From Marthasterias glacialis (taxonomy: Eukaryota; Echinodermata; Asteroidea; Forcipulatida; Asteriidae), in assembly GCA_911728455.2 (NCBI GenBank), contig OU452222.1, positions 9,198,108 through 9,262,107 of the forward strand: DNA of 64,000 nucleotides, in the 5' to 3' direction. Positions 38,800 through 51,500 of this stretch are shown here, one piece after another (the stretch's first letter is position 1; each line of letters opens with the position of its first letter). Made by a program: the position numbers and the translations under genes. A model generated the notes under the pieces. That model was not told where the DNA came from. It made no database searches and worked only from the letters and a program-made list of their open reading frames with translations.

Positions 38800-41249
38800 T
38801 TATTCTTTGAGGTTTATTTTCATCTGAATAATTTTTAGACATAAAGTTTTAGGTTTTAGATTCAGACAGTTTTAAGGATGGGTTGCACTTTCATTCCATT
38901 GTTTTACGATTGCATCACCTCTAAGATGACGGCAGGATGACCAAAGTGCATATTGTCTATTGCTAAGTGACAGTAACTTGTTTAATTCTTTCAAGTCTTG
39001 TAAGATGCACCTCAAACAAATATTTCCTCAATTAATAGAAATGATGATATATTCTGTTTGACATTAGTTTTGAAATGGATAATTTATATGTTAACTTGCA
39101 ATTATTTCTCAGGTTTTTAAGTCGGTCGCTCCTGAATGTCATTTGGGTACCTGGACTGTTTTTCTACGTTTCTTTTTCTGTAGAAATCAGACCTAGAAAA
39201 AACAACTTCTCAGGTTTTCAGCATTTGTATTTCATAAAGTTTTAATTTACCATTTATTGAAAGCCATTCTGTTCAACATTTTGCTGTGTATTTTTTTAGC
39301 AGAACCATTATTCGGTCTTGTTTTGTTTCAAAATGTAAATATACATTTAGAATGTCATGTCTGCTGTAGAGTTCAGAATTTATATTTTATTCAAACTGTA
39401 GCACAATTTTTTAATGTTTAGCAACATAGCTTTATTTATTTCCTACTGTTAACACAAATTTGGCATAATGAATTTGTTTACAAAATTGATGAATGGAGTG
39501 GTGTTTGATTCTATACTAAACTTTTTGTATGGTTTCAAGTTAGAATTTTATATCAAGAACAATCATAAGTCCTCTTGAAAATAAAACAAGTAAAACCAAC
39601 CAAAGCATTTTCTGTATCTTATTATTTTTATTGTCAAATGTTGCCTTCTATAATGGTATAATAAAAAAAGGGATATGTAATAAAAAAGGGATTTAAAGTA
39701 AGTATACAGTTACATACAAATACTGACTGCTTTGAGTGCTATGGTTAAAACTGACTCCCAGTTGTTCTAAGGAGCTTTCTATTTTCTGTCAACTCATGAG
39801 TTGAAAGATGAGCACTTGAAGCAGTCAATAGTATACAAATCACAAATATTTAAATCTGATATGTTTCAAGAGCGCTCTAGAAATGCAAGTTTATTATTTA
39901 CTATGAGTGCAATAGAATGTTCCATTCAACAAGGAGAAGCGGAGTGAAACGGAACATTTTCATCTTTTATCAATGAAAATATTCTCTCCATTGCACGAAA
40001 ATGAAACATTCATTATTTGTTTTATATAACATCCAAGTAGATCTTTTTCATTAGGAGATAAAGCTATAACATATAAAATGACAAGATTATATTCTGGCCT
40101 CCTGAGGGCGTTTTTGCAACGCCGTCTATACACATGATGTGGTCTAGCGTACAAAAATATCATTTGTGAGCAAGCCCAGCGGAAGTATCTGAATGTATTT
40201 GACATTGGACTTTGATTGCGGTATGTGAGTAATTTGTGTGACCCGGCTGAACCTTGGACTTTAATCACTGTAAGGGTTGGGTCAAGTGATACCCCAAAAT
40301 GGGAATTCACAAGCATTCAAAATAGCAAATCAACAAAAACTAAGATCACGAGACACATACAAGTATACAGATACTTAATTGAAATTTTGAACATGATTTT
40401 ATAAAATAATACTGGTATTGTTACACAATATCAGATCAACTATTTCTAAGGCTAAACTTGTCAGAAAGTAAAACCATGTTAAACTATTTATGCGATAATG
40501 GTCGCTTTTATATTTACAAATCTACATATCTACAAAGTATAAAAACTGTTTTAAAAAGGGGGTGCAACTTTAAAATAAATTATCATTTTGGGGGTATCAG
40601 GATAGGGTTTATTATTCTTTTCCTTTATGAATCTTGTGTACATTAGACCTTTGGGGTGTTTCTTTTGGTGGCCTTGATGACTGGTTTTTCAAAGGGCATT
40701 GGAATGGCTCCTGAAAAGAAGAATCCCTTACAGGAAAATAAAATTTGAAGGATACCAAGGCAATAGCCAGGGTGAAGAAGTTGCCTGGTGAAGTCCACTA
40801 AAATCTGCTGTATACACCCAGCATATGAGACACTATGGGAAGCAAATGACAGATGGAGACATTTTGGCAACCATCCTGTTGGTATATTAATACCTCACAG
40901 TCTCGAACACTGGTCACACACTCAGGCTTTTTTGCTACTTCTGGCTAAAAACCTAGCAAATGTTGTGTGTAGTTTTTAATCTAATAACTTGCATTGTTTC
41001 ACCATTCAAAGATCATTCTTAAGACAATGGTTAACCATTTTAACGAGTTGGAGTATTCGCATAGTATACATAAAAGGCGTGTCCAAAACTTTAGTTTTCC
41101 TGTGTAAATCCTTCAAGAAAAAAATGCCTTGATGCATGTCCTGAAAACCGTCGGACCGAAACTTTGTGGGCGTGGTTTACTGTAAATTAAGTTGAATATT
41201 CCAAAAGGATAATGACCCTCATTTTAGTGATATAAAATTATTTCAAGTG
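38800..41249. other. Convergent 3' flanks of kinases B and C
   Basis: No exon was recognised. B's 3' UTR probably ends after the AATAAA at 39580-39585. The remainder holds C's 3' UTR. The frame at 39960-40316 on the minus strand has no known domain. Confidence 0.45.
39580..39585 (+). terminator. Candidate poly(A) signal of kinase B
   Basis: AATAAA in CTTGAAAATAAAACAAG, about 780 bases after the stop. Confidence 0.4.
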
Positions 41250-44200
41250 TCATAGATTTAATCCCAGTTTATCCTCAAGATACTTAAATTGATGTTCCAT
41301 TTCTGCAAGTGACTTTGATGCATCAAGAACCTAAATGGACAAGGGAAAAAGATAAATAATACTACTTTATAAACAAACTGTAAATTAATGACACCATAAA
41401 CGAATACATGTATATTATATTTCATGAAGACTGTTCCACGCAAAGAAATAGTAGAAAGTAAAGGAGTGAATTTGTGGCCAAATATTTACCAGTACAGGCG
41501 CTGGAAGTTCAAACTTTGTCTTCCTGACGAGCCAATCCTCATGCATCTCATGGAGTTCTCTGAGATACTCCAGAGGAATTCCGGATTCTTCCTTACGACT
41601 ACGCTCACAAATCTGCCTCTCACATTGCTCTGGCGTGCTACGAAGGTACACTATTAGAAACAAAGAAAATAACTCAAGTAACTCTTACCAGAAACCATAA
41701 TACTACATCGAACAATGTACATTTGGTTTGCGGTAACACCGTGTGATAATATCTACTTAATTGCTGTGTGCTAATTAGGTACTACCAGGGGGTAGGAAAT
41801 CAGCCTGGACTACTACTTAGCTTAGTGGATTCAGGGGACTTCTAGTAATTTACTTTGGTCTTGTAATGTACTTATTGGTCTTGACGTTTCGACTTGCCTG
41901 ATCTAGTCATCGTCAGAAGACTGTACATCAAACAAGTTATGAACAAGTTATGAAGTCAAGGATACAGAGACTGGGTTTCTATAGTTTACCAACTATAATT
42001 TGAAATGCCCAAACTTGAAAATATGTCCAAAAAGTAGTTGGACCTGGCTGGAGTCCTAACTGTAGCTCAGGCTGTCCCAAGTTCCAACAAGAGCTTGGCT
42101 AGTCCAGTCCACAGGTGATGACCCTGAGTGATGTGAAATTATACTGACATGTGCACTCCACGAATATTGTATGACTTAATAACTTCACAAAAGTTTGGAT
42201 CCTTCAGTTTTGACAAATAGGAAAATATCATCAGTAATGGGAAGAAAATGATTTTGTGGGTGTTGGTGTTGCTGTTGGACCTGGGGTAAGAAGTCAAATG
42301 GATTGGTTCTAGAATGTGGCAAAGTATGTGATACTCAAAACATCAAACAAGCACATGAACACTACTAAAAATATTCTACTGAACAACTTACAAGGCTTGG
42401 ATTTCAAAACCATTTTCAATGGTCAACAGGTCTTGTAGCTTTGAAATATTACTGGACAAGAGATATTTTCACAAGACCAACTATATTTCCTTTCCACTCT
42501 TTGCTGAACTTTTAGGAAGATGTTTAGACTTGAAAAGTTTAAGTATGCATTAAAAAAGTATGTTTTTGGAAAACTGCTAAACTGCAGGACTTGTTTGATT
42601 GTAATGTAAGATAACCAGCCCAATGATGACATTTACTGGACTCAGTGGTCCTGTGGGTATTTTGAACCCTGTTCTGACTATACGATGATGACTTACCTAT
42701 GTGATCAACATGAAGGTCTTTGGTTGTTAGCAGCCAATCAAACCACTCGCTTAGTACATTGTATTCAGGGGTCTTTAACTTATTACTGTGGAACAAAACA
42801 AAGTTTGTCTTCAAGAGTGGAAGAAATTTCAAGACCACTCTTGACTTATTTAAGAAACTAATAGGTTTAAAAAACAATGATTAAATGCGAAGTAGATTTG
42901 GCAAAAGCCCATAGTGGTGATGTTCCCAGATTTATACAAAATCCTATATTATAAGAACTGATTATCACTCCATTATTGTTGCATACCTTTGATAGAGATT
43001 TTCAATAAAGCAGTATTTGCCGCTGTGTATAGACCTCTCCATCATCTTGACTCTACATGTAGGCTGTGCTTGATGAACCTGTAGCATCGTAAACTGCACG
43101 TAAGACTGAAAGGCAAAACTCCACCGACTTGGATCCTGGTATAACAGATCCTGCAACAATCAAAGCACACATTGTTACTTCTTTATAGGTACATTAAGGA
43201 CTCATTCTATCATAATTACTATTGCTGTATGCATTCTAGCTATTTTTTTAATCAAACAACTGTTTAAACATTTTGCTAGTTTTTTTCCATATATTGTTGG
43301 TATTAAGTCATCTGCTGCAAATGCAAAGTTTATGCTACTTCCGGTTGAAAAGCTGAATTGGGTTTGTATGTAATTTTATCTAAAATCACTGATTTCATTG
43401 TTCATTTCTTTTGAAAGCAACTTGTAAATCTAGGCATGACATATGAAAGGGAGCTTGATACAAAAATTTTGTCATACATAACTCCTCAAAGAAAAACAAG
43501 ACATAATATGTCTGGTAAGACATAATATGTCTGGTAATGGACAGGGCACATTTTCCTTAATAGGGAATGACACATCTGTATGATGGGGATATTGTATGGA
43601 TCATCTCTCAAGGATACAGAAACTGAGACTGCATATTGGTCTCAGTCTGCATATTGTGGTTGGACTGTTAGTATGTAGATTGTTTGGAGCAAAAACAGTC
43701 TTAGCCAGCGGTCTAAAACCAGTCGGTTATGGCCTGCTATCCCCCATAGACGGTCTGAGCTTGGTCAGTCGATAAGCATGTTGCAATAAGCTGGACTTTG
43801 ATAAGATGGTAAGGAGTAGTGAAATATGAACAAACATCCCTAGCAGAAGCTTTGTTAGTCACGACGGCTGCCATTATCCATAGCACACTGACAATGACAA
43901 TGGCTTCAAGAGGTAAACAAAGTTTGAATGTTAGGCGACAGCCTTCAGTCAAGCAGAGAAGTTGGCACTTGTTGAGAGTTGTAACATGAACTGCAGAGAA
44001 AGTCTGCAGTCACAACTGTTCTAAAAGCAATTTGTGTCCTCGTTGCCTTTTAAGAAAACTTGTTCCTAGCCTTTGAGGCCATTAACAAATTTTGTGCATT
44101 TATACTACAGGTGATTGTGGTTGGTAAGCAGTTTGCAACAGCTAATTTTATTTTTTAATTAAAGACTGTCTAATTTGCACGTCCCAAATTAGAGTTTTTA

Positions 44201-44966
44201 AGACCTCTTGGTGCAATCCGCCCCTGGTATTATTTTCCAGCGAGATGACCAACCATTTTAAACCAGTCATAACTAGAGTTGCGTATGGTAGCATAACCAT
44301 CCACAGAAATAAATGTATCCTGTTGAGATGCATTCACCGCACGATATCGTATTGCACACTGGAACAGTTTATCTAGTATTAGTGTCATTCAAGCATTTAA
44401 AACCACGTGGATGATTGAATGGTCAGACAGTATAAAACAAATTGCACACAAAAGCCCTATGACTGGAAAATGTCCTTAAATATTTACCAACATATTCTGC
44501 CCCCTATTATCCCTCCATTTATGAACTGGTTCGGGAAACACTTCGATGTCATCCTTTTGACCAAAATATTTCAGCAACGTCGACTTTCCACTTCCAATGT
44601 TGCCCTCAATGACGATCTTGAAATGAAAATAAAAAAATATTTGCATGTGTTATTTTCTATGAAAGATTTTAAATATATTCTATTGATAAAATGAATTATA
44701 ATGTTATAATTATTAATTTGTGCACTTACCGTCTTTGGTCTATGAGGAGTAAGGTCGACGTTTTCATTAATGTTGTTACCGTGGATTGAGCTAATGTCCA
44801 CCAGTGCAGGCCGACTTTGCTCGAGGGGCCCAAAGGCGCGATGAACGGCATTCTTCTCATCCGATTTGCCGGTTCGGCTTTGGTTGACTTTTGTCAATCT
44901 ATTCACGTTTGTGACGTTTTTCCTGTGGCATTTTACTCCCAGATTTTCCTGATTTGAATTCGCCAT
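41250..44966 (-). CDS. Deoxynucleoside kinase C, TK2/dNK-like (6 exons)
   Basis: Minus-strand exons: 44966-44730, 44616-44488, 43150-42987, 42785-42697, 41650-41490, 41330-41250. They give 286 residues in frame with the same phases as A and B. Motifs: P-loop GNIGSGKST (about 84-92), [52 protein letters not shown]. Exon 1 (79 residues) is polar and basic; it shares NQENLG near its start with B's NQENTG and has RPALVDISS at 52-60. At the base-specificity positions it has Val, Met and Gly (SYVQFTM), the arrangement of TK2 and insect dNK apart from Gly for Ala, so it is the best candidate for a pyrimidine-preferring enzyme. It is convergent with B. Confidence 0.9.
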
Positions 44967-45580
44967 ACTGATGTTGCACTCTTAGTCTTAAAAAACATAC
45001 AACTTCACAAGATTCTAGACGTAAATACAACTACAAAATGACAGAGCTGGACTGGGCTAAAATATCGTTAAAAATTCCACAAAGCTGATTGAAAACCCCG
45101 CGCTAGTTATGAAGCTGGTTAGGCCAGGAGAGTTTATGATATAAATTGAAGGGGTGGTGAATGAAATATAACTTTTTGTTATAAGATTATATTTGTAATA
45201 TTATATATAAATATTATAATAGTGTTAAGTGTCTACTCTCGATAATTTTTGTAACTTTATATAAAATGCAAACACATTTTCATAGTGTGCAACTAAATTA
45301 TTAAACAAATTCATTTACCCTATTCTCCCCTATAAAAGAAAGTGGACTCATCCAAAAGTGGTTCAGAAATAGACTGGCTCTAAATCAATTGTATCGTTTT
45401 TGTCTTGTCTATTCAGTAGTACGTGGCAAGGGTACCATACTCAATGTATTGTAAACAAGCAACCCTCTGGTATCACTCGTGCACTTCCACTAAAATTGGG
45501 TGTCAGATCAAAAACTGGTTGCAACTATCTCTTTTCGGACTTTGGCCGTTGGGGATGAGAGCTGTTACTGCGAAATAGGC
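44967..45580. promoter_or_regulatory. Divergent upstream region between kinase C and DHRS4
   Basis: About 0.6 kb separates the two divergent starts. CGCGGGGTTTTC lies at 45102-45091 in C's orientation, 125 bases before its ATG, and matches the motif before A and B. The AT-rich middle has no other clear signal. Confidence 0.45.
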
Positions 45581-48500
45581 ATGAACATTCTTCCAAGCGG
45601 TTTTCGAGCTGTTTTCTGTTCTACTTTTACCAGGAGAAGAGCAACTTTAAGCGGTCACCAGCGCACCGTCAGTTTCCCTGTTAGAAACATGGCAAGTGGA
45701 AGTGCGTCTTCTGTGTGCAAAAGGCTAGTTGGAAAAGTGGCTGTTGTCACAGCATCCACAGATGGGTGAGCATTTACTGACCAAAGTTGGTATGTTATTT
45801 CCCGCCATATACATGTATATAGTGAATGATTTGCGTTAAACTGAGTTTAACCAATCGGAAATGTTGCCGCAACCGACTGCCACTTTTTTTACGTATTTAA
45901 AAAAAAAACGAAGGCGCTTTCCCTCAATCACCTTTCCCCTCATGCCCTCCCACCTTCCAGTGTCCTCTCTTAACTTTCTCCATGTTTCTACCTGTATCTT
46001 ATTTGCTAGGAGGAATCGAACATTAGTTATTACTTATTACACAATTATATATTGCATTTTACTTACTGGGATTCGAACCTGTAAGGGAAAGAACACATTA
46101 TTAACACACAAGACCACAGCCTACACCGCTAGGCTATGAGGCTTTGACACCATGATGGGTTTGTTAGTTCTATGTGAAACTACCACACTAAAGGTCATAA
46201 TGAATATGTAATTTTTTATGAATAATTATGAATAATCAAATTAGCAGGATTGTCCTAAAATTTGCATGATGTGAATATTCCTAACCTTATGAATGCCCAC
46301 ATGCATTACACATGAGCCACGTGAAGGGAACACTATGGATGATTCCATTAGTATCGGTCCTGGGTATGTTCAACTGCTGAAGACGCACGTCGTGATCACC
46401 CCCATCCCCGAAGCTACAGTTTTGAATGCCATGTCAACTTCCCTCCTAAACATCATCTCAGTTTACCTATTTGGGAAATAGAAAGGTCCCATTGACTTCT
46501 CCACTGCGCATGAACGATGACCGACTCAAATTATTGGAGTTACCACTCGCGCGCACACGGGCAAATGAACACAAAAAGGTGTTTATTTTCATGTCACTGG
46601 AAGGCGAAGCCTCAAGGATTTTTTTCACGTTTTCAACCCTTTAGAATTGTTCAAACTTCCTGTTCCTTGCTAGATATATTCTTCAACCCTTCTAGATAGG
46701 TAAGGATCAAAATTTAATTAAATTCCATGGATATAAAGTGACGGCCGGATACGGCATTGTAGCCAACCAATTACAAAGTTCATTTTTAATGTTAAACATC
46801 TATGACAAGAAAATGCAATTAAGTAAGAAAGAGGTGTGTCAGTCGGCAAAACTGATCATCATGTTGATCAACTTCCTTAAAAACAAAACAAATGCAATAA
46901 TGCAATGCAATGTGCAGGGGGAGGGGGTACATGTAGGCCTGATATTAATGTACTTCTCACATTCTCTCTGATTTGTACTAAATGTTTTGCGAAAAGTGAG
47001 ATTACGAATAACGTTTGTGTGGTTTTAATCGTTTAAAATTAGGCAATACTGTTATTCAAATTTGTATTTTACTTGGCTTGAAATTTTACTTGACCACGCA
47101 TGGCTTTGGTCAGTGGAACTCTGGCCCAAATCCATTGTTTTTAGCATTTGGCCACCTAAGTACAGGCCTAGAATTTGATCATTGAGAGGGCAAGGCCATT
47201 TTGCAGCTATGACACTTCTTTTGGAAAATCTTAACGTCTGTGCCAGTGGGAACTTTTGAAGGGGAGTACAAGTGACAAGGCCATGACCAGACCCAGAGCA
47301 GCAGCAGAGGCCATGGCCTCCTTGTAATTCTAGGCCTGTAATTCCAAACAAAATTTGTTCTTCTTATTTATACTTTTAAAGTTAGAAAATGTAAAATGAA
47401 AGAAAATTTTAGGGTCTCATAAAAAATAATGTTATGTTCCAATGAAACTTCTGAAAGTTCTGAGAGCTCAACAACAAGAAATGTGGACTTTAAGCCAGGG
47501 CTGTAAAACCCCCTTAATAACAAATTATTTAGTTGACTTTAACATCTTTTTTACTAAATAAATAATATGGCTTGAGAGTAATAAAAAGGTAAAGCATTAA
47601 ATTATTACTATGTTTTTAAGTTTGTTGACATTTTTAGCCCCAAATGATCCCCAAATTCCATGTTTATGCGAAAATGTGTTATGTTCAGTTGGTAAATGTG
47701 CAGTTTATGATAATTGCATGGTGACTGTGACATACAGTCATTGACTTCAACTCTCTGTTACATATTGTTAAGTTTTGGTAGAATTTTGTTGATGATCAAA
47801 CATTGAACTTTGTGACCACTCATTCATGTTCGGTGATGTTTGGCTTCAACCTTGCAATGGGAACACCCTACAAGCAATCACGGAAAATATAATTAAGATG
47901 GATGTTCACATACATGATTTCTCAAATTGAATTTTAAGAATCAAGTCTCTGGGTACAATGTTCAGACATGACTTACTTTCCTAGTTTAATCAGATTTCAG
48001 ATTTGTTTCCCCTTAGAAAAATCAGAAACGTTAGTGATAGCTTTGCTCGTGAATAATATCTGCACATCAATCTTGCCTATTATAGGATAGGTTTTGCAAT
48101 CGCAAAACGACTTGGCAATGAAGGTGCCCATGTGGTGATAAGCAGTAGAAAGCAGCAGAATGTAGACAGCGCCCTCGAACAGCTAAAAGCTGCCAATTTG
48201 AGTGTCAGCGGCATGGTGTGCCATGTAGGAAAGGCTGACCACCGTGCTAATCTAGTCAGTCAGGTAAGATAAAGAACAGTATATGGACTGGATACAGCTT
48301 CATTTCAAAATTAACAATGGTTTTTACCAAATTGTTTTTCCAAATTGTCCCCCCCCCCCCCCCCCCCCCCCGGCTATGACACTGTGCCTTAATTTATGGA
48401 AATAAATATTTTGATTAAATTTAAGAACATAAACAAATAAGTTTTTTAAATGACATTTAATCATAAATTGGTAAACACCAATCACCTCTATAAATAATTA

Positions 48501-51500
48501 TGTCAAGTATAACATACACAGTTAATTCTGTGCACAGTAGTATCACCATAAACAACCTGTGTAGTTGAATTACATACATACATACATACAAGGAGGCATT
48601 TAATATACCGCCATTCCATCTAGATCACAGTGGTTACACTGCAAAAAAAAGCTAGTCAAAACAGCGCTAATCAGTCTTATGAGACATGACCTTGACTCAT
48701 GTTAGTCAAAACCACGCCTCACACGACCAACCAACGCTACCCCGACCAACCTACTTTTACATTGTATGATGAGGTAATATATACAACAAACAAAAAACAA
48801 ATGTAAAATTGTAAAGAGAACCAAGCAAAAGCTACAAGCAAACATGTTGTTGTGGAAACAAATGGGATTTGAGACCTTTTTTGAACAAATGTAGAGAAGC
48901 TGTAGAACGTAAGGTTGCAGGCAGCTTATTCCATAATTGAGGAGCAACAAAGAAAAATGATTTCTTTGCAGCAGATGTCAGACTCCTAGGAAGAATTGTG
49001 TGTTCGACGAGTCGAGTAACGTCAGTGGATGATCGCAAACCAGTACGTGCAGGGGTGTATAAGGACAGAGTGGATGCAAGATAAGACAGGCAAACATTAT
49101 TTAAGCATTTGTTTAACAATGAGGAGAGTCTTAAATTGTATTCGCTCCTTCACTGGAAGCCAATGGAGCTGCTTCAGGAATGGTGTTGCATGGTCCCGTT
49201 TACTGGCACAATGGATGAGTTTGGCAGCCCAATTCTGCATTCTCTGAAGTTTGGATATGTCGGATGCATTGACTCCGAGAAAAAGTGCATTAGCATAGTC
49301 CAGTCTAGATAACACGAGCGATCTTACAACCTTGTGGCATGTGTCTTTGTCGAGGAAACGGCGTATGCGGGAAATGTTACGAAGGTGATATGTAATATTA
49401 CTGCACAAGCTTGTGATGTGTGAGGACAAGGATAATTTAGAGTCAAAGACAACCCCCAGATTGCGAACAGTCTCAGATGGCTTCTGTACCAATCTGAAGG
49501 TAGATTGGTGGCATCTTGTGTCGGTTGTGAGATGATGCAGCAACAAAAAATTCAGTTTTAGTGTCGTTAAGTTTGAGCATGTTTTAGACCTTATGCACAT
49601 GACGTCATTTGAGTAGGGCGCCCTCGTTTAGAGGTCAAAATGAGGTTGTTCATCGGCCAATCCTGTGTGCCGCGCGTACAAATCTCTGCGTTTCCATTGT
49701 TACATCATCGATTTACCTATAAGATGGCGGCGTGATGACGTCAATGCATAAGGCCTATTGGACATCCATAATTTTATTTCACTGATGCAAGCACTTAATC
49801 TCGACAAAGCAGACTGGATTGAAGACGGATTCGTAAGAATGAAACTGAGATAGAGTTGTATATCACCCGCATACATGTGGTAGGATATCTGATGTTTCCT
49901 GATGATACGGCCAATGGGAATGATGTAAACTTTAAAAGAACCAGGGCCAACAATGAAGCCTTGTGGTAATCCCTAGTTCATGTGCTGGGGATCAGAGAAA
50001 ACGTCATAAATTGGTTCAAATGGTTCGTCATAACTTGTTGCAAAAATTATACCAAGAGAAAAAGGGTTCGAAGGTGAAACGGTAAATAGTATTGATGACC
50101 ATCTAATATGACATGAGTCATGTGACTGTTTCATGAAGTTAATTCTTGTGTTATTGCAGATGACGTTTTTTTACAAAAAGAAGTCCAGAATATTTATTTA
50201 TTGCATAACACATCCAACAGCGCAAGTGCCAGTAACAGGATGGTGAACAGTAAACGAGAAGAAATCATCAGTTTTAGATGTGGGAGGAAAACCCCAATGG
50301 GAAAAAACCCATGCAATCATGTTGGGATTGAAAACCCAATCCACATGCAAGGCTCCAGGTCTGAGGTGGGATTCGAACCGGGGTGCACAGAAGTGAAATG
50401 CAGGGAAAGAAATCACTGAGCCAACCTAATGTTGAATATTAATATTTTAAAACTTGTACTTGGAAGAAATTAGTCTATTCTTTTACTAACTCAGAGCTTT
50501 TAATCTGACATTCTCCTCCCAACAGACTGTTGCTAAGTATGGCGGAATAGATATCCTAGTATCAAATGCAGCAGTGAATCCCATATTCGGACCAATGCTA
50601 CAGGTAAGTCCATGTATGTAACTTATTTCTGATAAGTTGTTATACATGGTAAAACTTTTGGTGCTGTTTCATTATACTTCCTTTGTGATACTTGTGTTAC
50701 AGATTTTATGTTTGAATACAGTATGTGTAATGTGTTATATATATGTGTGTATCTTTTATTACAGACTACAGAGGAACAGTGGGATAAGGTAAGATTTTAT
50801 CTTTTTCGTTTATTTATGTTCTCAATTTTATTGGGTAAATTTCATTACCAAATCAGTTGTTTTATCTAGCAACAATCAAAATAGCTTATTGTGCAATTCA
50901 TTTTGTCAATAATGTAAACGTTTAGATAGATGTTAATATTTGCATTGTGGGGAATGAATATAAATTTCAATTTGCCTTACACCGATGTGTGATAAGCACT
51001 GTATACTCAGTGCTTTCGAGTCCTGTGAAAAAAAATCCACAGGCAACTGGGTGGGATTCGAACCACAGGACTCGAAAGCACTGAGTATACAGTGCTTATC
51101 ACACATCGGTGTAAGGCAAATTGAAATTTATATTCATAGCCCCGATGCAAATATTAACATCTATCTAATTGTTTGTGGTACCTGCCGCTAATAACACTGG
51201 ATTTGAACTTGCCCCCTCGTCACTGGGCTTGCTCGGTGGTCTAGTGGTTAAGACATCAGCTCTAGTCATACGGGAGTCGTGGGTTCGAATCCCACCTGAG
51301 TTGCCTGTGGATTTTTTTCCACAGGACTCGAAAGCACTGAGTATACAGTGCTTATCACACATCGGTGTAAGGCAAATTGAAATTTTTAATGTAAACGTTT
51401 GTTTTGATTGCAGATTTTTGAAATCAATGTAAAAGCTGCTTTCTTGCTGATTAAAGAATGTGTCCCACACATGAAAGACAGGAAGTGAGTACAATAACTT

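Noticed and set aside
41875-41950. Possible hammerhead ribozyme (CTGACGA...GACT...AGTC-GAAAC on the minus strand)
   Set aside because: The core CUGANGA and GAAA are present, but the base next to A9 leaves a bulge where the obligatory closing pair of stem II should be, and I could not form stems I and III. It more likely belongs to a retroelement fragment.
51165-51494. 109-residue minus-strand protein containing [20 protein letters not shown]
   Set aside because: This is a translation of a tRNA-headed SINE, a frequent false prediction in animal genomes.
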